Below, piece after piece: positions 46,753 to 56,069 of a stretch of 64,000 nucleotides of DNA. The stretch is from the NCBI RefSeq assembly GCF_024464655.1, contig NZ_JANHAV010000006.1:124001-188000 (forward strand). Reading direction: 5' to 3'. Under the pieces are notes generated by a model. The model searched no databases, was not told where the DNA came from, and worked only from the letters and a program-made list of their open reading frames with translations. Each line of letters opens with the position of its first letter. The stretch's first letter is position 1. This stretch comes from Halobellus inordinatus (GTDB lineage Archaea > Halobacteriota > Halobacteria > Halobacteriales > Haloferacaceae). Both the position numbers and the translations under genes were made by a program.

Positions 46753-47591
46753 TCGTAATACGCCTTTGCGGTGGGCACGCGCGCGATGCGGTCCTTTGCA
46801 TTCGAGAGTGACGTCGGATCGAGTCCAGCTATGGCATCTAGGAATGCGATCTCGTAACTCGCTGGCCCCGCGTAGTCGCCGTACTCGCCTGCGGCCGCCG
46901 CTTCACCGGCGAGGCCGAACGCGACGGTGCCAGCCAGCGCCGCCGACAGTGGATCGTCGACCGCGCCGCAGAACGCGGCGAGCGTGCCGCCGAGGAGACA
47001 GCCGGTCCCGACGACGTCGCCCATCAGCGAGTGGCCGACGTCGACCTCGAACGCCGCCTCCTCGGTGGCCACGACGTCCGTCTTTCCCGAGGCGACGACG
47101 ACCGCGTCCGTCTGGCGCGCACACGCTATCGCGGTCTCGGCGATGTCCGCGTGTTCGCCGGTGGATTCGACGCCGCGAACGTCGCTGTGCTCGCCCGCGA
47201 GGGCGGCGATCTCGCCGCGATTCCCCTTGATCACGTCGGCTGCGAGCTCGGTCGTCAAGCGCTCGGCAACGCGCGAGCGGGTCGGCGTCGCGCCGGCACC
47301 GACGGGGTCGACGACGAGGGCGGCCCCGTGCGCCGCCGCGGCGCGTCCAGCAGTCACCATCGCCTCCTCGCCGGCCTCGCTGACGGTGCCCATATTGAGC
47401 AGGCACGTCTGGGAGGCGGCGACCATCTCCTCGACTTCCCGGACGTCGTCGGACATCACCGGCAGGCCGCCCCAGTGGAGGACGACGTTCGCGACCGCGT
47501 TCACGGTCACGTCGTTCGTGATCGCGTTGACCAACGGCGTCGCCGCCTCGACTGCGACGAGCGCCTCCTTGGGACCGACGGCCTCGCTCAT
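46749..47591 (-). CDS. thiM: Hydroxyethylthiazole kinase
   Basis: This 280-residue salvage kinase phosphorylates the thiazole alcohol. Substrate and metal features are LVNAITNDVTVNAVANVVLHWGGLPVMSD near 20-48, VDPVGAGATPTR near 96-107, IKGNRGEIAALAG near 121-133 and GDVVGTGCLLGGTLAAFCGA near 196-215 with the catalytic cysteine-containing anion hole. ATGA overlaps join it to thiE upstream and thiD downstream. The presence of thiM points to salvage of breakdown products or a dual pathway. Confidence 0.94.
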   Translation of the reverse strand: MSEAVGPKEALVAVEAATPLVNAITNDVTVNAVANVVLHWGGLPVMSDDVREVEEMVAASQTCLLNMGTVSEAGEEAMVTAGRAAAAHGAALVVDPVGAGATPTRSRVAERLTTELAADVIKGNRGEIAALAGEHSDVRGVESTGEHADIAETAIACARQTDAVVVASGKTDVVATEEAAFEVDVGHSLMGDVVGTGCLLGGTLAAFCGAVDDPLSAALAGTVAFGLAGEAAAAGEYGDYAGPASYEIAFLDAIAGLDPTSLSNAKDRIARVPTAKAYYE

Positions 47592-48274
47592 CGCTGCTGC
47601 ACCTCCGGGGACTCGGCGACCGACCGGACGCGCTGGCGCAACTGCCGAGTGGCCGCCTCGGGGTCGGCGGCGGCCGTGATCGCGGAGACGACCGCGACGC
47701 CCGCAGCACCCGCTTCGACCACCGGGGCGGCGTTTTCGGGCGTGATGCCACCGATCCCGACGATCGGAACGTCGACCGCGTCGGCGATCGCCGCGACGGT
47801 TTCGGTTCCGATCTCTGCGCTGTCGTCGTCGACGTCTTTCGTATCGGTCCCGTAGACGGCACCGACACCCAGGTAGTCCGCACCGGCCCGCTCCGCGTCG
47901 CGCGCCGCAGCGGGCGTCGAGACGGACCGGCCGACGATGGCCGCCGAACCGAGAACGTCGCGGGCGGCCGCAACCGGGAGGTCGTCGTCGCCGAGGTGGA
48001 CTCCGTCGGCGTCGAGGGCAGCGGCCAGATCAACGCGGTCGTTCACGAGGAACGGCACGTCTGCTTCGCGCGTCCGCTCGCGGATCGCCTGGCCCAGTTC
48101 ATAGCGCTGGCGAGCGCTCGCGTGCTTTTCGCGGAGTTGCACGACGTCGATGCCCCCTTCGATAGCGGCGTCGACGACCTCGACCGTAGACCGGCCAGCG
48201 GCCCGGTCCCCCTGGGTGACGAGATACGTCTGGAGGGATAGTTCGGTCTGAGTGCGTTCTACACCGAGTGTCAT
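47588..48274 (-). CDS. thiE: Thiamine-phosphate synthase
   Basis: This 228-residue TIM-barrel enzyme condenses HMP-PP with the thiazole phosphate. VVQLREKHASARQRYELG is near 44-61, FLVNDRVDLAAALDADGVHLGDDDLP near 75-100, GADYLGVGAVYGTDTK near 129-144 and VGIGGITPENA near 171-181. It leads the operon, with four-base overlap into thiM. A TATA-like sequence and a 12-bp palindrome sit just upstream, suggesting repression by a thiamine-responsive regulator. Confidence 0.94.
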   Translation of the reverse strand: MTLGVERTQTELSLQTYLVTQGDRAAGRSTVEVVDAAIEGGIDVVQLREKHASARQRYELGQAIRERTREADVPFLVNDRVDLAAALDADGVHLGDDDLPVAAARDVLGSAAIVGRSVSTPAAARDAERAGADYLGVGAVYGTDTKDVDDDSAEIGTETVAAIADAVDVPIVGIGGITPENAAPVVEAGAAGVAVVSAITAAADPEAATRQLRQRVRSVAESPEVQQR

Positions 48275-48284
48275 TATCGGGTAG

Positions 48285-48296
48285 TACCATATGGTA
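48285..48296. promoter_or_regulatory. Candidate operator of the thi operon (12-bp palindrome)
   Basis: TACCATATGGTA is a perfect palindrome lying 11-22 bases before the thiE ATG. It sits between the TATA-like box and the expected transcription start. That position suits a repressor; the regulator is not identified here. Confidence 0.45.
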
Positions 48297-48298
48297 AT

Positions 48299-48308
48299 AG
48301 AATAAAAA
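48299..48308 (-). promoter_or_regulatory. TATA-like box of the thi operon
   Basis: Minus-strand TTTTTATTCT is centred about 30 bases before the thiE ATG. Confidence 0.45.
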
Positions 48309-48417
48309 GATTCTGTGACTTCCCGCTGGCCGGGTACAGCGCGTCCATAACGGCGCAGGGATAGACGCCGCTCACGGGGGTCAGAGCTCGTTCCGGAGGT
48401 CCGGCAGGATGTGAAAA

Positions 48418-48503
48418 CTATAGTAACGTTTGCAAGTCTTCACTCACTCGATCGCACGACTGCGTGCGATCGGATGAGCAATCAGTTGCAAACGCTACTA
48501 TAG
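48418..48503. mobile_element. 86-bp inverted-repeat element, family B copy 2 (MITE-like)
   Basis: The ends CTATAGTAACGTTTGCAA and the complement of CTATAGTAGCGTTTGCAA pair over 18 bp with one mismatch. A perfect inner hairpin CGATCGCACG, ACTG, CGTGCGATCG is present. It differs from the 74-bp copy at 41228-41301 by a 12-base insertion (CGGATGAGCAAT) and scattered substitutions. Its right end touches the last base of the HalOD1 gene stop codon. Confidence 0.78.
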
Positions 48504-48809
48504 CTACTCGGCGGTTCCGTCAGCCTCGTAGACTTCGATATCGTCGACTGTGATCACGACCGGGTGGCCCCAGATGATTGTCGACAACGCCACGTCGTCA
48601 CGGGCCGATTCGAACAGCGCGTCGAGGGCATCGAGGTCGATCCACTCGTAGAGCGGATCGCGTCCCGAGAGGTCGACATCGAGCGGCGTCGTCGCGAATG
48701 CCGAGACGATGGCGTCGACGAAGTTTTCGTCACCGTCGCGGGCGTACGTGACCACCGGCGCAGAATCCGTGAGTTCGGCCATCGTGGTGCCTCGCTTGGT
48801 GGTACTCAT
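48504..48809 (-). CDS. HalOD1 (halobacterial output domain 1) protein
   Basis: This 101-residue soluble acidic protein is built almost wholly from the HalOD1 domain: VVTYARDGDENFVDAIVSAFA near 20-40, a middle LYEWIDLDALDALFES near 52-67, and VALSTIIWGHPVVITVDDIEVYEADG at the C-terminus. HalOD1 is a haloarchaeal domain often linked to signal transduction. The start at 48809 is favoured because a TATA-like CTTTTTATGG is 27 bases upstream. The gene ends at the edge of the family B element. Confidence 0.85.
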   Translation of the reverse strand: MSTTKRGTTMAELTDSAPVVTYARDGDENFVDAIVSAFATTPLDVDLSGRDPLYEWIDLDALDALFESARDDVALSTIIWGHPVVITVDDIEVYEADGTAE

Positions 48810-48937
48810 ACGTTGCTCCATCGCGTCGGGCCATAAAAAGACAACCGCTCGAATATCGCTTTCGATATTTCACACCCCGGATCCCGAACTCGGTCACGCA
48901 GGAGTTCGATCGACCGAGAACGCGAGTGGGGCCGATC

Positions 48938-50032
48938 TTACAGCACGCCCATCGACGAGAGGCGCTCGGGAAGGTACGTCTCAGTGACGAAATCGAGCCC
49001 GCGAGCGGCGAGGGCCTGCTGTTCGGCCTTCTTTTCGAGGTCGAGCTGCAGTTCGATCTGCTCGGTCCAGTAGTCGCTCTGGAAGCGCGGGTCCTCCAGT
49101 TCGGATTCGAGGGCGTTGATGTCGGAGTCTGCCAGCGGATCGGTCGGGAGGTCGTACTCGACGATGTCCTCCGGTTGGATTCCCACGAACCGCGCCTCCG
49201 GCGTCGCGAGGTACTCCGAGAGGTGCGCGGACTTGATCGAGCCGTAGGCGACCGAGCCGTAGATCCGGTAGGACCACGGGTCGCCGTCTGTGAACACCAC
49301 GACCGGCAGGTCGAGTTCGTCGTGGAGTCGCTTCGTGATCCGACGCGTCGCTCGCGCGGGCTGGCCCTTCAGGTGAACGACCAGGCAGTTGTACTCGTCG
49401 TCGAAGCCGTTCTCCACCAGACGGTCGCGCATCCCACCGGTCTCCACGCAGAGGACGAAGTCGATGTCGTGATCGAGGAAGTCGATCGTGTCGGGGTTGT
49501 TCGGGATCTGGTAGCCGCCCTCGCCGACGTCCTTCTGACAGTGGATCTCGCGCTCGCCGCGGCGGGTCTGCTCTCGAAGCTCCAGCGGCCCCATAAGCGT
49601 CGCCCCCGACTCCTCGGGCCGCATGTGGAAGTCCTCGCGGGTGACTTCCGAGACGATTTCGAGGTCTTCGACCAGTTGGTTCGACTCGTCTTGGCTCTTG
49701 AACTGGGCCTCCTCGTTGTCCCACGACTCAGAGAGGTAGTACAGCTCACGCAGCGTCGAGGAGCGATCCTCCTCTAACTGATTGACGAGGAACTCGATCG
49801 TATACGACGCCTTCAGCAACTTTCGGGCGCCGCGGACGCTGTTGGCCGTGCGGGTCGACGTTCGGTCGCCGTAGACCCACACGTTCGAGTCCTCGTCGAA
49901 GACGATGTTCGATTTCGTCCGCGTGGGGATGTCCATATGCGGTACCTCGCCCGCCGCGAACTGGTCGTAGAACTCCGCGGCGAGGTCGACGAGGCGTTCC
50001 TGTGCGAGTTCGTCGTCCTGTTTCGTGCTCAT
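48938..50032 (-). CDS. top6A: DNA topoisomerase VI subunit A
   Basis: This 364-residue Spo11-like cleavage subunit has the active-site tyrosine in [12 protein letters not shown] (Y98/Y99). The TOPRIM metal site includes the glutamate of [12 protein letters not shown] near 195 and the acidic pair in [15 protein letters not shown] near 247-258. With Top6B it decatenates chromosomes and relaxes supercoils using ATP. The ATG begins six bases after the top6B stop, so the genes are co-transcribed. Confidence 0.96.
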   Translation of the reverse strand: MSTKQDDELAQERLVDLAAEFYDQFAAGEVPHMDIPTRTKSNIVFDEDSNVWVYGDRTSTRTANSVRGARKLLKASYTIEFLVNQLEEDRSSTLRELYYLSESWDNEEAQFKSQDESNQLVEDLEIVSEVTREDFHMRPEESGATLMGPLELREQTRRGEREIHCQKDVGEGGYQIPNNPDTIDFLDHDIDFVLCVETGGMRDRLVENGFDDEYNCLVVHLKGQPARATRRITKRLHDELDLPVVVFTDGDPWSYRIYGSVAYGSIKSAHLSEYLATPEARFVGIQPEDIVEYDLPTDPLADSDINALESELEDPRFQSDYWTEQIELQLDLEKKAEQQALAARGLDFVTETYLPERLSSMGVL

Positions 50033-50038
50033 AGTAGC

Positions 50039-52450
50039 TTAGGCGTTGATCGTCAGTTTCTCGTTCTCGACGCCGTCGACGTCGACGTCGAACGACGCGT
50101 CTCCCGAAACCGTGTATGTCAGTTCGACCGACTCGCCCGCCGGCACCGACGGCTCCCAAGAGACGAACCACTCGCCGTCGAGGTCGACGACGCTGGCGTC
50201 CTCGGGGAGGTCCGACGGCTCCGCAGAAAGGATGTCGGTGATCTCCGGTTCTTCGGTCCGGTCGGAGTGGTTCTCGACGACGAGCGTGACGGTGTCGCCG
50301 TCGACCTCGCGCTCGACGCTCACGTTGTTCATAATCCGGGCGAGCGCGCCGTCGATGTTCGGCCGCGGCCGGCCCGTGACCTCCGAGAGCTTGTCGGCCA
50401 TCTCGGGCAGGATCCGTCCGAGAACGTCCTGTTTCTTCCGGCGCTTCTGCATCGAGCGCCGCTTGTTGAGGTAGGATTTGAGGTCGCGGGCGGCCTCTCT
50501 GATGGCGAGTTCGATCTCGTCTTCGATCTCGGGGATGTTCGCGATGGCGTCTTTCGACTCACTCGTGAACGGCACGTTCGTCGAAGCGACGTGGATCATA
50601 ATCACCGCCGGGCCGTTCGGCATCCCGGAGCCGCCGGGCTGGTCGAGTCCGTAGTTGCGCCAGCCGATGGTCTTCACTACGTCGGTCGTCGCACACGCCC
50701 CGCGCTGGTAGACCAGCGGGACGCGGTTCGCGAAGCGGAGCAGGTCGACCGTTCCGTCCTGGAGCTCGCCGCCGTAGGCGATGCCGGCTTCGACGATGAA
50801 GGGGTCGCCGCCGTGGACCTCTGCATCGCGGGTCGCCGCCGCGTAGAAGTCGGCGTCGAACTCCTTTTTCAGGCCCGCCTCGACGAGTTCGGCCGTGATC
50901 GGCGAGAGGCAGTTCGTCGGCGGTGCGAGGATGTCGGTCTCACGCATCGCCTCCAACAACTCGGAGGCGACGTCGCGGTCGTCGGCGATCGCTCGTACTT
51001 TCGGAACCTCGTCGGGGACGGTACGCATCGCGGTCCAGACAGCATCGACGACGTTCTCGCGGGCGGTGTCGCCGAACGAGACGTCCTCGGAGACCAGCCG
51101 ATCCGCCGAGCGGTCGACGTAGTCGCGGAGTCCTGCGTACGTGGCGCGGTGGCGGGGGTCGCCGCCACTGTCGAATTTGTCGGCCAGCCGATCGGCCAGC
51201 CCGGAGACAGTCGCGTCGTCTTTCCGGGTGCTCGTGGCGTCGTCGACGAGCGGGTAGAGGTCGGCTTCGAGGTCCGAGGTGAGGACGTCCCACGCGGCCT
51301 CGACGGCGTTCTCTCGGACTGTGCTCCCGAACGTCGCCCCGAACTCCTCACCGACGTCGTCGGCGACGGTGTCGACGATGTCTGTGAGCTCTGCGTGCGT
51401 CGTCCGCTCGCGCGAGGTGAGCGTGTCGGCGACGCGTGCGGCGAACGTCGCGGTCGCCTCCGCGCCCTTGTTGGCGACGGCGTCGTCGATCGCGTCTTCG
51501 AGCGACGTCTCGGGGTCCCGCGGCGCGGCCCAGCCCATCTCGCGACCGAAGTGCCGATCCCGGAAGTTGTTCAGCACTTTTTCGGCCGTCTTCGCACCGA
51601 CACGGGTGAACTCCTCCTGTAGGAAGCCCGATACGGAGTACGACTCAGTCGCGCCGAGCATCTTGATGAGCGTCCCGAGTTCGACGCCGTGAGGGTGCGG
51701 ACGGATCTCCTCCGTCTCGGCCGGCAGATCCGCGCCCTCGACGCGCTCGTAGTGCCGCGGTTCGTCCAGTCCGGGCTCGTTGAGGACGAGCCGCGCGTGG
51801 GGATTGACGACGGCCGTGTGCTTCACGTAGTCGTGGAGCTGTTGGCGCGCCCGCATATTCGCCTCCATCTCCATCTCGATGCGCGTGCCGTGCGTCGGCG
51901 AGAGATCGGACTCGCCCGGCGCGCGTTCCTCGTCGACCTGGATCTCGGGCTCGTTGGTGTCGGTGTCGATGATGAGCTCGAAGTACTGGGCGGTTTCGGA
52001 GCGCTGCGTGCGAGAGGTGATCTTCGCCGGCTTCCCGGAGGTCAACTGTGAGTACAGCACCGCCGCGGAGATTCCGATTCCCTGCTGCCCGCGTGACTGT
52101 TCGCGGGCGTGGAAGCGCGACCCGTAGAGCAGTTTCCCGAAGACTTTCGGGATCTGTTCGCGCGTGATACCCGGTCCGTTGTCCTCGACGATCAGAGTGT
52201 AGTAGTCGCCGGATTCGCGGATTTCGATCGAGATGTCGGGCTTGATGCCGGCCTCCTCGGTGGCGTCGAGGGCGTTGTCGACCGCCTCCTTGACGGCGGT
52301 GACGAGCCCTCTCGCGCCCGAGTCGAAGCCGAGCATATGTTTGTTCTTCTCGAAGAACTCGGCGATCGAGATCGCGCGCTGGCCTTCCGCCAGCTCCTCG
52401 GCGATCCCGCCTCCTTCCTCCTCGCCGAGCGTCGACTGAAACGAGGTCAT
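50039..52450 (-). CDS. top6B: DNA topoisomerase VI subunit B
   Basis: This 803-residue GHKL ATPase subunit has [17 protein letters not shown] near 53-69, [24 protein letters not shown] near 88-111 and [23 protein letters not shown] near 119-141. The C-terminal transducer ends with an immunoglobulin-like domain ([12 protein letters not shown] onward). Haloarchaeal Top6B is longer than the Sulfolobus protein because of insertions in the middle region (about 330-520). The ATG at 52450 ([28 protein letters not shown]) is preferred to a 32-residue extension. Confidence 0.96.
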   Translation of the reverse strand: MTSFQSTLGEEEGGGIAEELAEGQRAISIAEFFEKNKHMLGFDSGARGLVTAVKEAVDNALDATEEAGIKPDISIEIRESGDYYTLIVEDNGPGITREQIPKVFGKLLYGSRFHAREQSRGQQGIGISAAVLYSQLTSGKPAKITSRTQRSETAQYFELIIDTDTNEPEIQVDEERAPGESDLSPTHGTRIEMEMEANMRARQQLHDYVKHTAVVNPHARLVLNEPGLDEPRHYERVEGADLPAETEEIRPHPHGVELGTLIKMLGATESYSVSGFLQEEFTRVGAKTAEKVLNNFRDRHFGREMGWAAPRDPETSLEDAIDDAVANKGAEATATFAARVADTLTSRERTTHAELTDIVDTVADDVGEEFGATFGSTVRENAVEAAWDVLTSDLEADLYPLVDDATSTRKDDATVSGLADRLADKFDSGGDPRHRATYAGLRDYVDRSADRLVSEDVSFGDTARENVVDAVWTAMRTVPDEVPKVRAIADDRDVASELLEAMRETDILAPPTNCLSPITAELVEAGLKKEFDADFYAAATRDAEVHGGDPFIVEAGIAYGGELQDGTVDLLRFANRVPLVYQRGACATTDVVKTIGWRNYGLDQPGGSGMPNGPAVIMIHVASTNVPFTSESKDAIANIPEIEDEIELAIREAARDLKSYLNKRRSMQKRRKKQDVLGRILPEMADKLSEVTGRPRPNIDGALARIMNNVSVEREVDGDTVTLVVENHSDRTEEPEITDILSAEPSDLPEDASVVDLDGEWFVSWEPSVPAGESVELTYTVSGDASFDVDVDGVENEKLTINA

Positions 52451-52476
52451 TCTGTGGACTGTCGTACCCAACGAAC

Positions 52477-52485
52477 GGTTAAGAA
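52477..52485 (-). promoter_or_regulatory. TATA-like box of top6BA
   Basis: Minus-strand TTCTTAACC is centred about 31 bases before the top6B ATG. Confidence 0.42.
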
Positions 52486-52658
52486 GGGTTCGGCAGCGGG
52501 GTGAAAGTGAAACGGTCGAGATACTGCCGCGAGCGCGGTCGCACACGAGGAAAATCGGGGAACGACCCGTTCGGACGGACCACCGGCTCAGGAGTGGCCA
52601 CCGCGCACGCGGCCGAAAGAAGAAATGTATCGTAAGGAGCGGACCGGAGCAGATCGGA

Positions 52659-53195
52659 TTACTCGACGTCGATCGATTCGATTTCGATGTCTTTGACGGG
52701 CTTGTCGTTGCTATCGGTCGGGACGTTACCGATCTCCTCGACGACGTCCATTCCCTCGACGACGTGGCCGAAGACCGCGTGGCGGCCGTCGAGATGCGGC
52801 TGGGCGTCGAGCGTGATGAAGAACTGCGAGCCGTTCGTGTTCGGGCCGCGGTTGGCCATCGAGAGGACGCCCGCGCCGTCGTGGTTCAGGTCCTCGTGGA
52901 ACTCGTCGTCGAAGGTGTAGCCGGGGCCGCCGCGGCCCGTTCCTTCGGGGTCGCCGCCCTGGATCATGAAGCCGTCGATGATCCGATGGAAGACCGTTCC
53001 CTCGTAGAGGGAGTCCGTGCGAGTCTCGCCCGTCTCGGGGTCGCTCCACTCCTTCTCGCCCGTCGCGAGACCGAGGAAGTTCTCGACCGTACGGGGCGCG
53101 CGCTGCTCGAACAGTTCGAGCGTGATGTCGCCCGTCGTTGTGTGCAGCGTCACGACCGGGTTCTCGGGGTTCTCCAGTTCGGAGTCGTCGACCAT
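52659..53195 (-). CDS. Cyclophilin-type peptidyl-prolyl cis-trans isomerase
   Basis: This 178-residue single-domain cyclophilin has the catalytic arginine in [25 protein letters not shown] near 67-91. The substrate pocket includes [17 protein letters not shown] near 111-127 and the [14 protein letters not shown] segment near 137-150. The ATG at 53195 gives the expected N-terminus ([22 protein letters not shown]). It assists protein folding in the cytoplasm and has no signal peptide. Confidence 0.94.
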   Translation of the reverse strand: MVDDSELENPENPVVTLHTTTGDITLELFEQRAPRTVENFLGLATGEKEWSDPETGETRTDSLYEGTVFHRIIDGFMIQGGDPEGTGRGGPGYTFDDEFHEDLNHDGAGVLSMANRGPNTNGSQFFITLDAQPHLDGRHAVFGHVVEGMDVVEEIGNVPTDSNDKPVKDIEIESIDVE

Positions 53196-53254
53196 ACCCA
53201 CGAGAGGAGCGACTGATACAAAACGGTGTCCTCTCAGTCTGATCCGGGAAGACG

Positions 53255-53653
53255 TCACTCCGCGAGCGGCCCGTCGGGGACCGCGCTCACGTGCATCCCG
53301 ACGAACAGCCACTCGTTCTCCTCCCGTTCGAGCGTCCCGCTCCACCGACTGTCGAAGTCGTACTCGCGGTCCGCCGCGACGTCGTGCCACGCCATCCGCA
53401 CGTCGTCGGAGAACCACGCGTGATCGTCGCGTTCGACGACCCGGAGGTTCCGGCTCTCGGCGGTCCAGTCTGCGGTCGTCGCCGTCTGCTCGCGAAGTCC
53501 CGCTTCGATTTCCTCGTATCCGGTCAACCGCTCGGTAATCCCGAACTTCACGACGTCGGGGCAGTCTGCGAAGAATGGGTACAGCGGCTCTCCGTTCCGC
53601 AGCGCCTCGTAGTACTCGCGGATGCGTGCCTCGGCAGTCGTCTCGGCGGTCAT
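53255..53653 (-). CDS. SnoaL/NTF2-like domain protein
   Basis: This 132-residue protein has an NTF2-like alpha-plus-beta cone fold by pattern: an N-terminal helix (RIREYYEALRNGEPLYPFF), a conserved GITERLTGYEEIEAGLREQ, and strands HAWFSDDVRMAWHDV and RWSGTLEREENEWLFVGMHVS. Such SnoaL-like proteins are small-molecule-binding domains or isomerases of many kinds. No catalytic residues can be assigned. It is monocistronic. Confidence 0.8.
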   Translation of the reverse strand: MTAETTAEARIREYYEALRNGEPLYPFFADCPDVVKFGITERLTGYEEIEAGLREQTATTADWTAESRNLRVVERDDHAWFSDDVRMAWHDVAADREYDFDSRWSGTLEREENEWLFVGMHVSAVPDGPLAE

Positions 53654-53746
53654 ATCGGAAACAACGCGCGTGCGAGAAAAACACCTGTCGGCGGTCGAGA
53701 AGTGAACTGCCGACTGTCGAAAAGGGAACCGACGCCCAAACTGCGC

Positions 53747-54820
53747 TCAGAACGCGCGGAGATCTTCGAGGACGGCTTCCGCTGCGCCCGAGTCGATGCT
53801 CTCGCGGGCCATCTCCAGGCCCTCATCGAGCGTCTCGGCGTCTTCGCGGGCGTAGATTCGGAACGCGGCGTTGAGCGCGACGGCGTCCGCGAAGTGGTCC
53901 TCGCGCTCGCCCGCGATGATCTCCTCGGTCAACCGAGCGGAGTCGCCGGCGACGTCGTCGGGGTCGACTTCGAGGTCCTCGTACTCGAAGTCCATCCCGT
54001 ACTCCGGCGTCTCGATCTCGTAGTCGCGGAACTCGCCGTCGGTCCACTCGCCGACCTTCGTGTAACCCGGCCGGATGTCGTCGTAGCCCTCCATCCCCTG
54101 GAACATCACGACGCGGTGGGGGCTCTGAGACACCATCTGCTCGAAGGTGTCCGTGATCTTCTTCGCGAACGCGAGGTGGTAGAACGAGCCGAGGTGGACG
54201 TCGGCCTTCGCGGGGTTCGCGATCGTCTCGACGGTGTTGACGAACGTGCGGACGCCCATCTGGTCGCGGCGCTCCCACAGCGCGTGGACGCGCGGGGCGA
54301 ACTCGGGCTGGTAGTAGAAACCGAAGCCGGTCTCGTCGACCATCCCGGCGCTCTCGTTGGGGACGAGTTCGGTACGGACGCCGAGTTCGTCGAGGACGTG
54401 CTTGTAGGCGTCCTGCTTCTGCGTCGGCACCCGGTCGCCCGAGTGGGCGACGACGGGCGTGCCCGCGCCGGCGGCGACGATGCCAGCGGCGGCACCGAGG
54501 ATGGCGGTGTCGCCCTTGCCGTCGTAGTTCGCGCCGCAGTCGACCGGGTCGGCGTCGGGTTCGGCGTAGACGACGTCCTCCGCGATTACGTCCGCGTAGG
54601 CGGCGAGTTCCTCCGCGTTGTTGTGCTTCCAGCGGTTCGCGAGCCAGAACGCGCCGAGCGTCGTGTGGTCGGGTTCGCCGGCGAGGATCCGCTGCATCGC
54701 CTCGGTCGCCTGCTCGCGCGTCATATCCTCGGCGGATTTGACGCCCGTGCCGACGACTTCGGTCATCAGTCGTTTCAACGGCCACTCCCCGAATTCGGCG
54801 GTTTCCGACGCTTTTGCCAT
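53747..54820 (-). CDS. TrpD-like (anthranilate phosphoribosyltransferase family) protein
   Basis: This 357-residue glycosyltransferase family 3 protein has EWPLKRLMTEVVGTG and EQATEAMQRILAGE in the helical N-terminal domain. The nucleotide-binding region is CGANYDGKGDTAILGAAAGIVAAGAGTPVVAHSGDRV near 94-130, where TrpD normally has the GTGGD loop, here altered. That change and the lack of trp neighbours suggest a TrpD2/YbiB-type member with another role, perhaps nucleic acid binding. It is divergent from the siroheme decarboxylase gene across 128 bases. Confidence 0.8.
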   Translation of the reverse strand: MAKASETAEFGEWPLKRLMTEVVGTGVKSAEDMTREQATEAMQRILAGEPDHTTLGAFWLANRWKHNNAEELAAYADVIAEDVVYAEPDADPVDCGANYDGKGDTAILGAAAGIVAAGAGTPVVAHSGDRVPTQKQDAYKHVLDELGVRTELVPNESAGMVDETGFGFYYQPEFAPRVHALWERRDQMGVRTFVNTVETIANPAKADVHLGSFYHLAFAKKITDTFEQMVSQSPHRVVMFQGMEGYDDIRPGYTKVGEWTDGEFRDYEIETPEYGMDFEYEDLEVDPDDVAGDSARLTEEIIAGEREDHFADAVALNAAFRIYAREDAETLDEGLEMARESIDSGAAEAVLEDLRAF

Positions 54821-54948
54821 ACGTTCCCGTTGGAATGCGAGCATCAAAAGTGGACCGTTCGGTTCTCACGCAGCGGGTGCGAGCGGTCAGTGCGACCCAC
54901 CCGACGGAGGCCGAAATTGGTACGTTCGTGCGGGCCGAAGCGTCCCCA

Positions 54949-55995
54949 ATGAGCGCACTGGAAGACGACTGGCGCGCCGACCTCGACGACGTGGACGCCG
55001 CGCTCGTCGACGAGTACCAGAGCGGCTTTCCCGTCGTCGAGCGGCCGTTCCGCGTCGTCGGCGACGCACTCGGTATCGGCGAGACCGAGGCCCTCGATCG
55101 GGTCCGAGACCTCCGCGAGCGAGGCATCTTTCGGCGGTTCGGAGCCGTTCTGAACCCCCCCGTCATCGGCAGTTCGACGCTTGCAGCCGTCTCCGCACCC
55201 GAGGACCGGTTCGACGAGGTCGCCGAGGTGATCAACGGCTACCGGCAGGTGAATCACAACTACCGCCGCGAGCACGAGTGGAATATGTGGTTCGTCGTCA
55301 CCGCCGCCTCCCGAGAGAAGCGCGACGCGATCTTAGAGGAGATCGAAGAGCGGACGGGCTGTGCGGTGCTGAACCTCCCGATGCTCACGGACTACTACAT
55401 CGACCTGGAGTTCCCCGTCGTCAACGACGACGCCTTCGCCCGCGAGAGCGTTGCATCGACGGACGCGTCGGCGACGCGAATCTCCGAGGAGGCCGTCGGC
55501 GGACTCTCGAAACTGGAGGCGGACCTCCTAGTCGAGATTCAGGACGGCTTTCCGCTCTCGGCGACACCGTACCGCGACGTCGCAGACGCCATCGACGCCG
55601 ACGTCGACGCGGTCGTCGAGGCGATCGAGCGGCTGCTGGAGGACGGGTGTATCAAACGGATCGGCTGCGTCGTCAACCACGTCGTCACCGGCTTCGATTC
55701 GAACTGTATGGTCGTCTGGAACGTCCCCGACGACGAACTCGACGAGCGGGGCGAGGCCGTCGGCGAACTCCCGTTCGTCACGCTCTGTTATCACCGCCCG
55801 CGACGCCCCGAACAGGACTGGGAGTACAACCTCTTCACGATGATCCACGGCCGGGAAGGCGACGTCGTCGACGCGAAGATCGACGAACTCGCGAGCGAGC
55901 ACCTCCCGTTCGAGCACGAGCGTCTCTACTCGACGGAGACGCTGAAACAGACCGGCGCGCGCTACGACGAACTCGTGAGCGCCGACGACGAGTAG
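54949..55995 (+). CDS. Siroheme decarboxylase, fused AhbA/AhbB-type
   Basis: This 348-residue protein consists of two Lrp/AsnC-like halves. Each has an HTH-like segment followed by an RAM-like domain: residues about 5-160 (FRVVGDALGIGETEALDRVRDLRERGIFRRFGAVLNP, then HNYRREHEWNMWFVV) and about 180-345 (YRDVADAIDADVDAVVEAIERLLEDGCIKRIGCVVN, then CYHRPRRPEQDWEYNLFTMIHG). The RREHEWNMWF and HRPRRPEQDWEYNLF segments match AhbA/AhbB siroheme decarboxylases of the alternative haem pathway. Elsewhere the halves are separate subunits. The ATG at 54949 is preferred to a 45-codon upstream extension. Confidence 0.88.
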   Translation: MSALEDDWRADLDDVDAALVDEYQSGFPVVERPFRVVGDALGIGETEALDRVRDLRERGIFRRFGAVLNPPVIGSSTLAAVSAPEDRFDEVAEVINGYRQVNHNYRREHEWNMWFVVTAASREKRDAILEEIEERTGCAVLNLPMLTDYYIDLEFPVVNDDAFARESVASTDASATRISEEAVGGLSKLEADLLVEIQDGFPLSATPYRDVADAIDADVDAVVEAIERLLEDGCIKRIGCVVNHVVTGFDSNCMVVWNVPDDELDERGEAVGELPFVTLCYHRPRRPEQDWEYNLFTMIHGREGDVVDAKIDELASEHLPFEHERLYSTETLKQTGARYDELVSADDE

Positions 55996-56069
55996 CGGCT
56001 GTCGCCCGGGGAAAAGCGCAGCGAGAAGGCTAGGTTGCAGCCCGGATCGACTAGCCCACTGTCAGTCGC

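Noticed and set aside
33227-48503. An integrated plasmid or prophage bounded by tRNA-Leu and the repeat elements
   Set aside because: The interval contains core genes (psmB, purM, lig, thi operon) with normal codon use and no integrase or viral genes. A rearrangement is more likely.
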